In this document: one piece after another, positions 13,153 through 27,909 of the stretch
Layout of the letters: the number at the start of each line of letters is the position of its first letter
Numbering within the stretch: the stretch's first letter is position 1
Source: Chamaea fasciata
Taxonomy: Eukaryota > Chordata > Aves > Passeriformes > Sylviidae
Direction: 5' to 3'
Length of the DNA: 64,000 nt
Assembly: GCA_029207755.1 (NCBI GenBank)
Contig: JARCOQ010000004.1
Coordinates: 40,666,305 to 40,730,304, forward strand
The notes under the pieces: generated by a model
Told to the model about the DNA's origin: nothing
Databases searched by the model: none
Seen by the model: the letters and a program-made list of their open reading frames with translations, nothing else
Made by a program: the position numbers and the translations under genes

Positions 13153-16100
13153 GTGCGTGATCCTTCAAGGGTAAAAAGCAGAATGTTAAATAAGTACAGC
13201 AATTCACCCAAATACCCAGGTCTTAACCTTGTACCTTTGAAATTAGCAGAAGTTTTGTCACTGACTTCAATGGCATGATGGTCTACTGTAATATCTGAAG
13301 CTTCATAAATGCATGCCAGAAATGTAACAGGGGAGTATCAGAAAACCACTGTAATAAGTCAGCATATCCCTCAAGTAAAATACACTGCTGAAATATCAGA
13401 TGTGTTCCAAAGCATCTGTATCAAAACCTGATTTTGGATTAGTCCCCTTGAATTGGTCATTTCTCCCCCAGCAACCACATTTATAACTCTGCATCATCCC
13501 TACGTCCCAGACTGATAAATACGCTGAAAAGTTCCCGTCATGCAGCAGTTGCTGAAGGGATACTACTAAAGGCCACAAGTAATAAGTCATGCAGGAAACA
13601 TTTACTTGCTAATCTTAACACTCTTTAAATCCTTCTTTGCAGAATGGCAAAATTGCTTGCAGGAACCATGGATGCCCCTGCCTAGCTAGCACTTTCAGCA
13701 CCTTCCTTTTCAAAGCAATCTTCCATGACATACTTTCATACATTTTCATTGTTGAGTTAGGCCTTTTACAACTACAGAAGAAAAGAGGATGAAAATTTTG
13801 CATGGGTACATTTTAGCGTGGATATTACCTGGCTTTTCCAAATATAAGAAATGTATAAGGTATCTCACAATAATCTCAGCGTAGGCAATATCACAGATAG
13901 CATGATTTCTGTTTTGTCACCGGCTTTAATTTACATATTTACTATTTCATTACAACTCTGTCACAGCACATTTGATGTCACGAACATAAGCAGAACTGGT
14001 TTTTTTCTCTGTTATTTCCCCTTACCTACTACAAAAAAAACCCCAACAAGGGATATCTGTGTGATATATGCTCCAGAAGTGAGTGCAATATATGTTCTCA
14101 AAGCATTTTTGTCTCTTGCAACAAGGCATGGTTATTGGAAACTCATCTTGGATACAGACTGTCTTTTTGACATAGAAAGCATATCTAGAAACAAAACATA
14201 TGGAATATCAGCTTACCTCACAAGATAAAATTATGTGAATATTTGCTTTGGCAGAACTCACATGGAACTGGTTACTGTTTTGCTGGAAACTTTTAAAGAT
14301 AAAATAAGGTTTGGCTCATCAAATACAGTAAACTAAATCAACAGTCAGCAACGTACGAAATTAAGTTTCTTTATTATTAATTTTGCTTTTGTTTTATCAC
14401 TCAGGGGCACAGATCATTTAAAATTATAACCAGTAGTCGAGCTAAAAGAAATCTTCTGATAAAGAGCAGCTTTACCAGAAATATATTCTGCTGCTATAAA
14501 CTTTCAAATGCAAATGACACGAGACACAAGTATCTGGCTGCAATAGTGCCCCCAGGTGACATCCTTGTTTCAATCCACTTCTCTTGTGCACCAAAGCCAC
14601 AACAGCACAGAAACGGATGGTCTGGAGCAGTTCAGGACTAGTGCCTTGGAGCAAGAGTTCATCCCCTGGAAACTCTGTGATGCACATACAAATCCCACTG
14701 CATGCAGCACCAAAAAAGAGTAGGCTGTATGGGATGTGAGGACTGGTGCAGATTTGTCTTTCCCAATCCAGAGGCTTTGATGGGAAATCAGCTTCTGCAC
14801 AAAGCACAGCTGATGGATGCTGCACTGAAGTCTCATCCTGCGGGGACATCAGTACAATCTCAGCTAGGCTAAGGACAAGGAAGGTGATTTGGAGGAGACT
14901 TTTTGGGGGGTTTTTCCCATTAGACTGGAGAGTGGAGGAAACAAGGGATGAGCTTAGTGGCGGGGAGAACACTTCGAAGAAAGATGTACTGAAGGCAAGT
15001 TTTATGAATTTGCTGCAGTATTACATAGGTGCTATTCTGTACATCTTCAAAAGATATTTCACATAGAAGTATTTTTTCTGCTTACCAATATTCACCAAGT
15101 AGAAAAATACTTCTTAAAAGTGTGCTGACTATGAAACATATTGCGGAGTCAATAACATTTGCTACACATCCACCTTGTCATTCAAGAACTGAAACATTCC
15201 TGCTGCAGGCCACCTCCAAGACTTTGCTGTTGAAAGATGCCTGATTGAGTACTAGAGCTCTCCATGCATACATTGCTGTTGTTGCATACATTTCAGTGGA
15301 CACACAGGTGTGTAATCACTGTGCAAGTATGACAGAAAGAGATCTTACTCCAACATATAAAAGATTTAAAAACATATTCAGTCTGTGTACAGGGACAGGA
15401 TCTGAAGCTGCAAGCACTCAGGACCTTACAGGACAAAATCCTTTACCCTACAAGCAGTGTGATATCCATCAGACTGGTGGAAAAGCACAGATTCCATTTC
15501 GGAAACAGGATTTGTGTTTGTTTGGTTTGGTGCTTGGTTTTTGGTTGGCTGTTCTTTGGTGGGGTTTGGGGGAGCAGGGAGAGGTTGTGGTTTTGGCTTG
15601 GTTTTCTGGAGATAGGAATTGCTTGTTTATTTTTCTTTCTTGGGATGGTTGTCTTGGTCACTTTGAGCTTAATAGGGAATAAAAGTGTATTTTCCTCTTG
15701 TAAAACCTGTCATTTAAAAAATTGTACAGTTGAAGGACTGCTTGTTCTGAACATATAGTCACAACTAGGAATCCTCAGCTAGCTGTTGAATCTTAGTAAG
15801 AGTGAAAAATGTTTAAAACACCTATGCTTCCAGCTGTCTGTGTAATTTCTTCCCATGAAAAGAAGTTAGGCCAGCTGTAGCTTGTTGTTTTCTAACCACT
15901 TAACCCAAGCATCTGAAAGAGCCATCTCCTCTATAAGATTAACTGGCTGGTTGAGAACACCCTCTATTATGAAGCTTCTGCTCAGCAAGGGATAAAATAG
16001 CCAGGGGCTACCTCAGGAACTGTGTTTTGATTGCTCCTTACTCACATTACTGTGCAATCTTAATAGGTATTTTGGGCCTATTTATTTATATATAGACTAG

Positions 16101-19100
16101 ATTATTAGTCATGTGGAAGCTGTGTTGACACCACTTAAACCCAAGTGACAACATTAAAACCACTGCTATTTGGATTATATTCCGACTACATGTGGCACTC
16201 GAAGTGCAACAAATTTGGACATTAGCCTCTGGAAAGAATCAAAGAAATCAAAACAGGCACTCCATCCTTCAAAACTCAGAATTTATCTAGCAATTTTCAA
16301 GTCAGCCAGGAAAGACACAACCATAAAATGGCAAAGAAGCACTTTTTTCTAAGCTTTGAATTAATTGTGAATGCCACTGTGCAACAATACTCAGAATTAA
16401 TGCAAAGGCTGAGAGGGCTGCTTGAGGTGATTGCATAAAAACACACATCCATTAGGACTTTTCTGTTTAGCACAGCGTTAATGAAGTACAGAATTTTCCC
16501 ATGCAGAGAGGCAGGATCTGCACTGTTTACAGGCTGTGTTTTGCTCTTACTGCTGGTTTTTACTCCAAGTGAAAAGGAGTACTTCAGCTGCCACCTCCTG
16601 GCTAATCGACCTTTCTGCAGTGCACAAGGCTGGCTCCCATCTGCCCTCCTCAATCCTGTAAACAGAGAAAAAATAGGTTCTCCTTTAATCCTAATCCAAA
16701 GGGGTACTTTATTAATTGTATTTTTCACCAGTAGTAAAGACTGAAAAACAACAGTGTATTTTCAGCCTCGATCTCTGCAGTTTGGGTGCAGAGGAAAAGA
16801 CTAGAAACTTGGATGCAACACAGAAGGAAAGTGACAGGTCCAGTGGATGGTGGGACAGGTAGTGCAGACCTCCCGTAAAATGTCAGTACTGAACTAGGGG
16901 GACCTCTGCTCAGCCAAGATCTGCCGCGTCCTGTAAAGTCTAACCTTCATGGGGAGCTAAAAGGAGAAATCATGGGATGATTTTACCAACAGAATGGGGT
17001 AAAACTGGTCATTAAATAACACAGGTCAAACACAGGTTTGTAGTGAGGAAGAGAAGGATATTTACATACACATTTTTTCATTTGATTACAGTCATGACCT
17101 CAGCTTCCAGGTAAAGCCAACATAGTCATTCTTTTTCTGCAGATAGGTGGTAAGAATCAAGTGAATGTCTTTGGGTGACCACTGCATTAGAGCAGAGAAG
17201 CTGAAGCCTTTGAAATTCTGCATCTTGTTTACACGGGACTATGCCCCTAAAGTAGATGGAAATGAGAAGGATTTGGGGCCTCTTTGAACAGGAATTTGTG
17301 AGGTTGATGCTTCTACCTATCTATCTGCTGAAACATGAAAACTGAACTAACTAAAGAGAAAATGCTTAAGATAAATAGGGGTATTTTACATTGCTAACTC
17401 AGACTTAAACTAAAAATTGTAGGATCCTACTCATAAAACTGGAATAAATATTGTCCTACACTTCCAAGATACCATGTTTCAAGCAGCCCTCAGTACAAAA
17501 ATCAACAGAAACTGAGAACATGATAACAGATCACCCTATTTATCAGCCCCACTTGACTCTGTTCAACAATCCACAGGTCATGGTTGACCATTTGACTTAA
17601 AGGAAGCATCATACTTGGTTAAAAACAGGCCCATGGAGAGTAGAAAGTCACAGGTAGAACTCCATGTATAACTACAGCCATCAGCAGTATCTAATATCTC
17701 CTCAACACAAGTCTTCAGCAGCTTGGAAAGTCTTGGCATTGTGAAAAAAAAGTATCACACTGTCAGAAAATCCGAATACCTCAGGCAAGGCCATGGCTGC
17801 ATGCTCCATTCAAAACCTCTGTTGATGGATGAGAAGACCAGAGAAGAAGAGCAGTAGACTTATTCCCTGGATTTATAAACAAGCAGCACTATTTCATTGT
17901 ACTGTATTACACTGACTTGCGGCCAAGATGGACAACACTTACATAAAGACAGCACATTAGAATAAAAATTGCTTGTACATTTGAAGTTTCCCTTTTACAC
18001 TCACAATCTCCCTTCAAATTTTCAGTTGCTGCAGGTTTTTTCTTTTCTGAGTTACGATGTTGATTTATCCAGTGCTCTGCATCAGTGTTTGTCTCTGTGT
18101 AAAAGAGTCTGGGGATCTCTGGCTTAAAAACATGAAGATTGTTAAAATATTTTCTCCTGAAATTCCTAATATCTTAGACAGTAAGATGGGAAAATTAGTA
18201 CCAACAATCAACATCAGAGGGGAAATTAATAATTCAACATGATAAGAATCAGAAAAGTGGGCTTAGGAGGTTTATCTGAGAGGAGCACATCACTTACATT
18301 AACATCTCATGCTCTCAGGTTTCTAACACTAAATATCTGCCTTTCATTCCCATCCAGTATTTATTCCCCACTAATCCACTGTCACAGACTCCTTCTTCCC
18401 AGTCCTGATACCAATTTCTCGAGAAACTCCTGACTGTCCAATTCCAGAGAACTGAGTTCTTCCCCTAACTACTGCCACCTTTGTTCCATGATCTAATAAA
18501 GGCAAGTTTTTATCAGCAATTTCCAAGTAATTTTCGAAGATGGTGTCTTGTCATAGGCCTTTTGGCCTACACCATGCACTGTGCAGGTTTGCATACAAGC
18601 CACAGTTATTTGCAAAACACTTTGAAATTATTCTTAATGATATGGACTGTATAAATAATATTCTTTACAAGCTGAACTAATGCTGTACCCAGTTCAGTCA
18701 CAATATTTCCTAAGTTTAGGGTGTTGTGACAAGGCTCTTATAAATTGTAATTACTATTTTTGAAAAATTAAAGTAAACAAAACAACAAACCAATTCCCCT
18801 CAAATCATTTAGTCAGTTTTTGATCAAAACTTGGAAATGAAGGCCAAATTGAACTAACCCCATTATCCATCTCTCTCTCTGCTCCACTCTGTGTTTCAGT
18901 CACTTGTCACTAAGATGAAGCACAGTTTAAAGGAAAAAAAAGCTTTCCTTTCTGTCTGGGAAAAAAAGGGCTTGTTGTAACAGAATGCTTTTTCATTTGG
19001 GGGCTGACCTTGTTTTCATTTCCTTTTAATCTGCACATCACTACAGCAATGTTACTAAGGCAGGGAGATAAATATCTGACTTTTGTAGGAAAATAATATC

Positions 19101-21773
19101 CAAGAAAGTACAAGCAATTTATACACAACTGTCAGGACACAAACCTTTGGAGGATTTTCCTTTTCTCCACTAGCTGTACAAGGAATTTACAACATCCTTC
19201 ACTGATGATCTTGTCACCACCTCCTGAGCTCACAGAGAACTATGGAATGCTTGCTCTTTTTCAGCATCCTTACAATGTAGAAATTTGACACAGGAGGACA
19301 GTATTTTACAGAAGAAGTTTCCCAAGAGTACCAATTGAAACCAGATGAGTTTCCAATAACCATGCCTTGTTGATTTAGTTTTCTTTCTTCCATCTACACT
19401 TGCTTGGCAGGCAGGAGTGAGACTTCATCACACTGAAGAAGACATGTAACTGCTAGGGCTCGCTAACACACAAACAGCACTGTTCTGAAGAAAGCAATGC
19501 AAGAAATAAACATGAGCATGTGCTCAAGGAAATGCAATGTAACACAGCTGCTGGGTTAAATATGTACACTGCTAATTTTGCTGCTTCATCATCCTGATCT
19601 GATGTTTCATCCTTTCATTGTTTGTTTCATCATTCATTTCTTGAGGAATTCACAGCTATGCAACATCAGTCAGTGCCAGATCAAAGATCCACTGCTAGAG
19701 GCAACAGCTTTTTGGTCTCAGTTTGCTGTGTTTCAGAAATGCAGTTTCTCTGCAAAAGCCAGACAACTGAACTTGAAAATTCATCAAGTTGTTCCTTTCA
19801 ATTAGTTATCACAACATGCAGGATGGGCTTTAATGCTTCTTAGCATTCTGTACATGTTAGCACTGCTTTGTGAAGATCATTTTGAAGAAGTGATGCTGGA
19901 GGGAGGATCAGGTAGGTCACTGTCATTAAAAACACTGCCATTGACTTTTGCCAAAGTGAAACTGCTGATTGTTCATTAATGCACTCATCATCTTTCCATA
20001 CATTCAAGACTGCTCCACAACTAGACCTTGAAGCATCCATTCCCTTTGGTCTTGTACTTCTTGCTCAAATCACAGTTAGAAAAAAACACACTTATTTAGC
20101 ATCCTCATTAATAATCTTTAGCAGGAAGAAAATGTGTCAATTTTATACAATGCCTATGGGGGTTATGAATGCATACATGCACTGTTTCAAAAACAAGGAC
20201 GCTTTGGGATAAAAACAAATTACATTGCAAATCAACCTGCAAAAAAAGTCAAACTAGAACCTTTGCATACAAAATAATTCAGAATACTGATAATTAAATG
20301 CAAATTGTGATGGGACTCACAAAAATATAGAGCAGGGAAGTAAAAGATTGTGTATGGGTCCTCTATTTCATTACAGAGCAGAGAAGGAACAGCCATCTGC
20401 TAGCAAAGTGAGAGCACCAAGACTTCTCATATTTAGTTAGACAACTGAAAAAAAATAGCTTTAGGCTAAGCAGTATCAGCATAAGTGGCTAGAGGATGAA
20501 TATAGGACAAATTTGGGAAAAAAACTTAAAGACTATCACGCATGCCACCTTAGCCAAGGTGAAATAAGGGGGAAAGACAGTAATTGGATACAAACATCTG
20601 AAGGGAAGAAACATCAAAGGAAGAAGAATCGTTCATTGAAATAGAAAGCTTGCTATGTTGAACAAAGAGATGAAATTAGAATAAGGACATTTAATACCGT
20701 TACTACCAAAAATAGCTTGTGTTAAAATACATCAGGATATGGAATATATCACAACAGAAATGAAACTTCATAATAATTTAGAGGTAATAAAAAGACAAGA
20801 GGCAGAAAAGTACAAGAATTCTGTAGTAGAAATGTGATGTAATGGAAATTAACAAACAACAGTGGTTCTAGAGCACTTTTGTCCCCATATTTCTAATTAA
20901 TAGGATTGACAATGTATTTGAAAATTGCAAACATGTAAATGCTGCATTGGTAATAAAACTTAATAAATATTTTTTCTAAAAATATTGGAAACTTGCCACG
21001 CCATTGAAATAATTTATACACTTTTCCACTTTGTGTAGACATATTGGGAAACACTGGTAAACACGAGAGTATTTATGCAACCTTTTAGAGTAGGAGTTTT
21101 GGGCAGGTTTTTTCTCACTTTCAGCCCCCACACTGATACTCCAAAGGGAAAGAGTTCCACAGCAACCACAGCAGGACCTCTGTTATACAGCACCACACGA
21201 CCCAGGGTGCACCAGTGTGTCCTACGCATTCGGATGGAGCCGATTCCCAGGGGATGCCACCCTCCTGAAGTGCTCTGGCAGCACAAGCACTGTACCAGAA
21301 GACACTCTCGAGGGTTTAAAATGATCCATGGCTATTTACATTATTCATTTCATTATTATTAAAACAGTGACAGTCTGACAAAAGCTGCAGATTTTCAGAC
21401 AGATAGGCAGAACCAAGTGGCATAAAGCCTGCAGCCTGGCTGTACACACAATTAAAAATGAACTGGCTACAGAGACAGATGCAGTCGTCCCCATCCCCCC
21501 GCCCTTAACAATGTTGATGTTTACATATGAACCTCCCCACTCGACTGCAGCTAAGGAATGACAGACAATACTACAAATTAGTGAAGGTCAACAGAGCAGG
21601 AGGCAGCAGTTAGTCAATTACAAAAGCAAACTCTCCATTAAAGCACCAAGTCCTGTGTTTTCTCAGTATAATAAACTGCCTGTGTCATGGGGGTCTAAAA
21701 AAATTGACCTGTTTTTTTCTTTGTCTAATTGACTGATGCCTAGAGTTGCATGAACTTTAGGTGTGATAGAATT

Positions 21774-21861
21774 TAAATCTTAATATCATATAGCAAAAGG
21801 CAAACATGTAATTAGCCTAAATCTTAATATCATATAGCAAAAGGCAAACATGTAATTAGCC
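21774..21861. repeat. Perfect 44-bp tandem duplication
   Basis: The 44-base unit starting TAAATCTTAATATC and ending GTAATTAGCC occurs twice back to back, at 21774-21817 and 21818-21861, without a mismatch. Perfect identity in non-coding DNA points to a recent event or a copy-number variant. Confidence 0.97.
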
Positions 21862-24800
21862 CATCTTCAGGTTTAGTGGTTGATCCCGCATTGTGCAGTT
21901 TTATCCAACCATGACAAAATTTTCAGTTTGAAGGGTTTAAAAAGACCAAAAAAAGTTGTTTACAAGCTATGTATGAACTCTACTGGGTCCTAGTAAAGTT
22001 GCTACAGCAAAACAGCTCTTATGTGAAGAGCAAGGATTGAATTATAAACAGGTAAAAAAAAAAAAACCAAACCCCTAATGCTTTCCCCAGAAAAGATGTA
22101 TTCTTTCTGTTGGAGATGAAGTAAATCATTCTTAGTTTTCTTTAAATAGCAAGGTGTCAAAATTTTCCTGATTCATTCCCCAGTAAAAATAATTCAAAAT
22201 CCTAAGTAGCCTTACAGATACGGTTTCCCCCCTCAGCTCTATGGATTATCTTACATAATCATTCAGATACTTTAAAAACGTGTATACAGCTTCAAGATTT
22301 TAAAGCTTTGGGATTTTTTTCCCCACTTTCTGACATATAACCTTCAGAGGAATGGTCTCAGACCTTGCTCCCCACAAAAAAGTATCTGCAACAGCTGTTG
22401 CTGCTTGGTGGCCCCTCCTTTATCCAGGACACTTGTATGTGCATTTTAGTTTAGACCCCACTGCTGAGCTTTAACTGAAATAAGGCTGGACACAGGTTGC
22501 AGGTAGTGTTCGACACTTGGATTTTCAGAGGAGTCCCATACACCCAAATCTCCCTGCAAGAGCTGGTATCTAACAAAATCTGAACCCAAACCAGAAGATA
22601 CCTCAGTGGTTTCTGTCCATGGCTCAGTGAAAAAAGTAGTTGGACATGAAAGGTCCAGTAGGTTTACTTTTACTGAAGGCTCTGTGATCCCCTTCTCCTC
22701 CAACTATCCTCACTGAAGTTAGAGAACGGAAAGCAGCTATCAAACTACTATATAATTTTCAGAATGAGAAGACAGACTTAATTAAAAACTATTATTTAAC
22801 AAAAAGAGGATAACATTTGAGACAACCTCCAAAATTGTACTTTCTGTGTGTAATTCCTTAAGCATTCACAATATCAAGGAGTTTCTGCTGTGAACAAAGA
22901 AGTTCCCTAGGGTTTCCACTAACACTAATTCCACTAATAGTGTTTGAAAATATATTAAAAATAAAGTTCATCCAACAGTGCACCACAGAACATGGCCCCT
23001 GTAAAGGGATTTTTCTGACACTAAAAGCTATAGAACAAGAGGCTAAAAAAACCATTCTTGAAAACTCAAAACTAAATTTTAGTTTTCATTTATGCACAAT
23101 TAGGTGACAAAGTACACACATTCTCCCTCTCTTTCTCTAACTACACACAGTATTTTACAGAAACACCAAAATTTTTATGCAGATGCAAATACAACATACA
23201 ATTTAGAAAATCAACTTCCAAATTCATTCAGGTTCCCATTTTTATATTAGTACTTTCTCTCTCTAAACAACTAAAAACATTTCTTCAGTGTTCTCTTTTT
23301 CTTGGGAAATTTACTAGCTCTTTTCTTTCCCTCCCAGCAGCACATTTACTGATGCCTCACTAGCACATTTTCCTTGAACTGATTTTTTTTCTCAAACATC
23401 TTTATGCCTCACGGTGTCATACTGGCTTTTCGGGACTAAACAATGCATTCTATAACCACAAAAGAGTCATTGCCTAAGAGGCAAATCAATTTATTTGCTA
23501 TTTCTCACTCCTTTTACCAACAGGTTACTCATTTGAAAATCAAAATTTGTTTTCAACATTCTTAACAGCAGGACACTTAAAATACTCGCCATGCGAAGTC
23601 GCAGGGGAACCCCGAAATAATGAAGGGAAGTCGGCAGAGCAAACGCACATCCGATCAATATGATTACTGCTACGTTTCTCCCTTATTCTGTGCAAAATGC
23701 AGGTTTTATACACTCTATATAGTTTACACTTCTAGATACATTCTCATTGGTACAAGGCACAGGGAAGAATGCAAACACTCATTGTTTAATAAACTGTTTA
23801 AGGTAGCTACTATGTCCACACCAATTACTATACTTGTTAACTACTATGAAACCCTTTGACCCTTGCAACACCTTAAGTGAAAATTTCTAATGTGACACAC
23901 ACTTGGCACTAATTTCTATCTGTGCCACAACCTTACAGGCCTCAGTGCCACGGCCTAAAGGCCTCAGCATCTCAGTCGGGATGATTCAAGTACAGCTTAC
24001 CTCCTACAACCATGAACTCGAGTTTTTCAATCAATACTTCAGATGCTCACATACGTCCACAAGCAAGTAGCCACAGCTTCCAAAGACTATTAAAACAATA
24101 CTGTATGTTGCCCCTTAATGCCATCTAGATCTACAGAAAAAAAGGAAAATGGCATTCCTTTAATCACTGACAAAAGCCTATTAAATTCATGACCTGCCAC
24201 AAAGAGAAACATTTTAGAAGCAAATAGTGGAAAAGGGAAAAGAAATAGACTTTACATCTCCTGATGATCAGATTTAGTACATTCTACAGGTCCATTTAGT
24301 TTTAGACGGGTCTACTGACAGGTCTTAGAGACTTTTCACAAATTTTTAAGCTTCTCTTGAACTAACTCCTACATAGTTTAAGGGAATTCACAACAGGCAC
24401 TGGTTTGATAACGTTAGCACTGTCACATATAATCTACTTTTACATAAATATTACCATTCATCTGAAAAATTGCTTATACAATAACAACAAAAACGAAGCA
24501 AACATCAGAAGGCTGCATGTCTATTACCCACAGCTACAAATTAAATCAAATTACTAGTTTACATTACTTTTAGCAGGATTAGTGCTCTAAAGTATGAGTA
24601 TCCTTTGGGATCTCTGAGAAATCAGAACCCAAGTTTCCTTTTAATGAAACATGGTATGTTTGTACTAGACAGAATATTAACAAACACTAAGGCAAATTAA
24701 AAAAAAAAAAAACTTCACTAATTACTAAATATTAACTGTGTTTAAACTCCTTACCAAAGAAGGAATAACATTGGTTTTGCAACATCACAGTCACTTCTGA

Positions 24801-26596
24801 TGCAGTAAAGTTGTATTTAAAATAAAATTATGTTCCATAGAATGCCTTAACGTATCTTTCCTCTGGCCATTACAGTCTTTGACTCATTGTCAAAAAAGGC
24901 TTTACAAAGATCCAGGAGGAAAATTAGGGAAAGAGGAGAAATTCATGTCCTCCACACATCATTTGTGCCCTGCAGTGCCTGGGTCCTGTTGCACACATCA
25001 GCAGGATCAAACATTTCCTACCCAAGTGGGTGTGATCTGCACGGAGCTCACTGAGCTCAGGGAGGCCACTCCAGGAGGGCATAGGCTTCCTCTGACCACA
25101 CTGAACAAACAGGACAAGCTGTGCAGGACTTCGGTGAATATTTACACCTCTCTGCCTAAATGCACTGAGAGCTGTGCACACCACCTGCATCTTCACCACA
25201 GCAGACTTGGGCCCCTGCAGAATGCACCAGTTGTGTCCCACTGGAAAAGAGAAGGTTTGGTTTCCAGCTTGTGTAGAGCTTGTGTCCAACACTAGAGCTT
25301 CCTCACCACGGGAAGCAGACACAGCTCAAAGCCAAGGCCTGTTGTGTCCCAATATACAGATCACCAAGGGGCAAAGTTTACATAAGAAAAAGGAGAACTA
25401 ACATGACCTTACAAGCTCACCCACAGACATCACCCATAATACACTTCACAAATTTCGAGCTGGCTCTTGTATTTTATAGTCTGATAAGTGCTTTACAGAA
25501 AATTACCCTCTGATAAATTGTCAGTTAACATACATGAAGGCCAAAGAGGTTGCAAATGGGAAAATTAGTGAGAACTTCCTGAAGAGCAAATTTAAACACA
25601 TCAGTTTAAAACAGATGCCATGGCAGCACCAATTTTGTGTTGCTGTTTTAGTTTAAGATACAGTCTTATGGACCAGAAAATGCTTTAAATTTACATTGAG
25701 ATATAAGGTCTTTGGAGCAAAGAAAATGGATCTATGAAAGCAATATTAATAGAAAGTGGTTAGCACATTCAGGCAAATGAAAGAACTAATTTATATGCAA
25801 TTAAACTCCAGAGACTCAAAGAAGTAATTCTCAAGTCTGGCCAATCAAAAGCTAGCCTTATAAAAAAAAGAGAAATAATATGTTGATTTATTGGTTGGGG
25901 AAAACTGGTATTCTCTCTTTTTTAGCAACTTGTCAGACAAAAGCCAAAGGAAATATATTTAAATGCAGCCTTTCAGAGAGGTGGTTTGGCATATGCTCTG
26001 ATTTGGGAAGAGAGCAAGTCAAGAGAGACACAAAGGAGGTTAGAATGTAATTCCTAGCATAAAAGAGATCTTGAAAACCAAGGAAAAGACAACAATGGAA
26101 TACAAAAGAGTTGCAAAATCTAAGTGCTCCTGAAGGGATCCGTAGCATCTCATGTTTTTGTAAAGCATAAATTATGCTTGCAATCTATGAGAATTACAAT
26201 TTTGCCAAGGATAAACTGTAGCTTGAGTGAAAAACCTCTAGGAAGACTGCAGACCTGATTTCTGTTTCACAGAGAGACAAAAACCTATTAAGAGAACAGG
26301 AAAGGGCACCAGTAAAAATACTACTTTTTAATACTGAAATTAGCTTGTTGTACTACTGCAGGAACAAGCTTAAATGCTGCTCCACTGCGCATTTGAAGAT
26401 AACTGGACAGTTAACTGGGTTGAAAAGCAACAACCACAGGATGTAACCATGTTTACACTGTAACCTGATTTAACATTAACTACTCTGCATTGCAGCTTCT
26501 GTGCACACATGACCAGTTACCGCATCTCACTCATCAAGAAATACTACTACTCTACAATGTTTCCTGAAATATTTTTGCCTATATCATTAACTAAAA

Positions 26597-26690
26597 ATCA
26601 TACAATCACAGAATTATAAAACATGTTGAGTTGGAAGAGACTCATCAGGATCAAGTCCAACTTCTGGCCCTGCATGAGATATCCCAACTC
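26597..26690 (-). mobile_element. CR1 LINE 3' tail fragment, minus strand
   Basis: The plus strand shows the reverse complement of a CR1 end: ATCATACAATCACAGAATTATA (the decayed octamer tail), then GAGTTGGAAGAGACTCATCAGGATCAAGTCCAACTTC. Only about 95 bp remain, so this is a strongly 5'-truncated copy. Confidence 0.85.
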
Positions 26691-27330
26691 AACCAGATAC
26701 AATTTGAGATTTAATGGCTAAAATATAGAAATCTATTTTGGTTTAACCCATATTTCTGAGGTTTTGTTTGCTGCAGTTGAATCTGACCTGCTATCTGGAA
26801 TTAATATTTTTAAAGTTAATTAACTGAAAGGAAATCAAAAGCCATAGGGAGCCTGAAGTACAGATAATCTTTCTAAAACTGTCATTACATTTCAGAGCAA
26901 TCGCATCGACTTTCCTGAAATTATGTCATCTTTAATAATCAATGACCTATGGATCACTGCATCATAAATATGGTGTCATTTTTTATTAAAACAGAGTTTT
27001 GATTCAAGGAACACTGAAACATGTCACACCTGCTTTGTGTGTGTCAATATGCTCTAAGTGCCATTAAATGCAAAATCTCTGTCATTACTGAGCATCATTA
27101 ATATATGTTTTGTCAAACTGAGTAGGTTTAATTAAACCCATCATATCCTAGAAGGCATACCGAAAAAAGACAGTGACAGTATGCAAGAGCTATATACAAT
27201 TAATCCTAGTCATAACAAAAGCTGCCAAGTACAAATCGTCAACTTGTTTAAAATAGAAACCTGTTACTTTGCCAGGTAATGAGGGGAAATAGTGTTTAGT
27301 GGTATTTCAATCAATTACCTTAGATGTGTA

Positions 27331-27909
27331 GTAGAATAATGTAACTGGGGTATACCTAAAGTTGGAAGGGACCCTTCTAAAGGGTCATTGGGTCCAAATA
27401 CCTGGACCTTGCAGGAATACATCAAAAATTAACCACATACCTGTCACCCTTTGAACTCTGTCAGTCTTGTTAATGTGATGAATGCTTTTACAGGCAGCAT
27501 ATTCCAGTGACTGACCGCCCTCTCAGGGAAGGACTTTTTCCTAGTCTCCAGCCAGCAGCTTCATTCTATTTCCTTGTATCTTATCACTGTCACCAGATAG
27601 GGGACATCAGCACCTACCGTTCACTGCCTTCTCTGTGGAAGTTGTAAACCACAATGAGATCTCCTGCAGCTTTCTTCAGGCTGAACATTCCAAGTGACTC
27701 CCAACTCCTCCTTATAAGTCTTGCCCTTGAGACCTTTCACAGTCTTGGCTGCCCTCCTTTGGACACTCTAACAGCTCAATGTCTTTCTTACATTGTGGCA
27801 CCCAAAGCTGCCCCAGCACTTGAGGTGAGGCTGCTCCCACACAGAGCAGCACAATCCCCTCCCTCATCCAGTTGGCAATGCTCTGCCTGGTGCTGTGCCT
27901 GATGCTGTC
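27331..27909 (-). mobile_element. CR1 LINE fragment, minus strand
   Basis: Reverse complement of a CR1 3' half. The order on the plus strand is AGTTGGAAGGGACCCTTCTAAAGGGTCATTGGGTCC, the CTTCAGGCTGAACATTCC block, CTGCCCTCCTTTGGACACTCTA, TTGTGGCACCCAAAGCTG, and CATCCAGTTGGCAATGCTCTGCCTGGTGCTG. The octamer tail is badly decayed. The landmarks restart at about 27910, so a second copy abuts it. Confidence 0.88.

Larger units (their letters stand above)
10911..26596. other. Long non-coding stretch, no gene recognised
   Basis: No exon with plausible splice sites or a known domain was seen across about 15.7 kb. Local landmarks: G-rich run 13126-13152; 166-codon open frame on the minus strand at 14472-14972 without family resemblance; G/T-skewed patch 15500-15660; GC-richer patch 21075-21310; 44-bp tandem duplication at 21774-21861; CpG cluster 23588-23674; GC-richer patch 24930-25400. 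The rest is AT-rich unique-looking sequence. Confidence 0.55.

Noticed and set aside
24879..25401. 138- and 132-codon overlapping frames as a gene
   Set aside because: Opposed overlapping frames in a GC-richer patch, with no domain, no splice context and no repeat family recognised.
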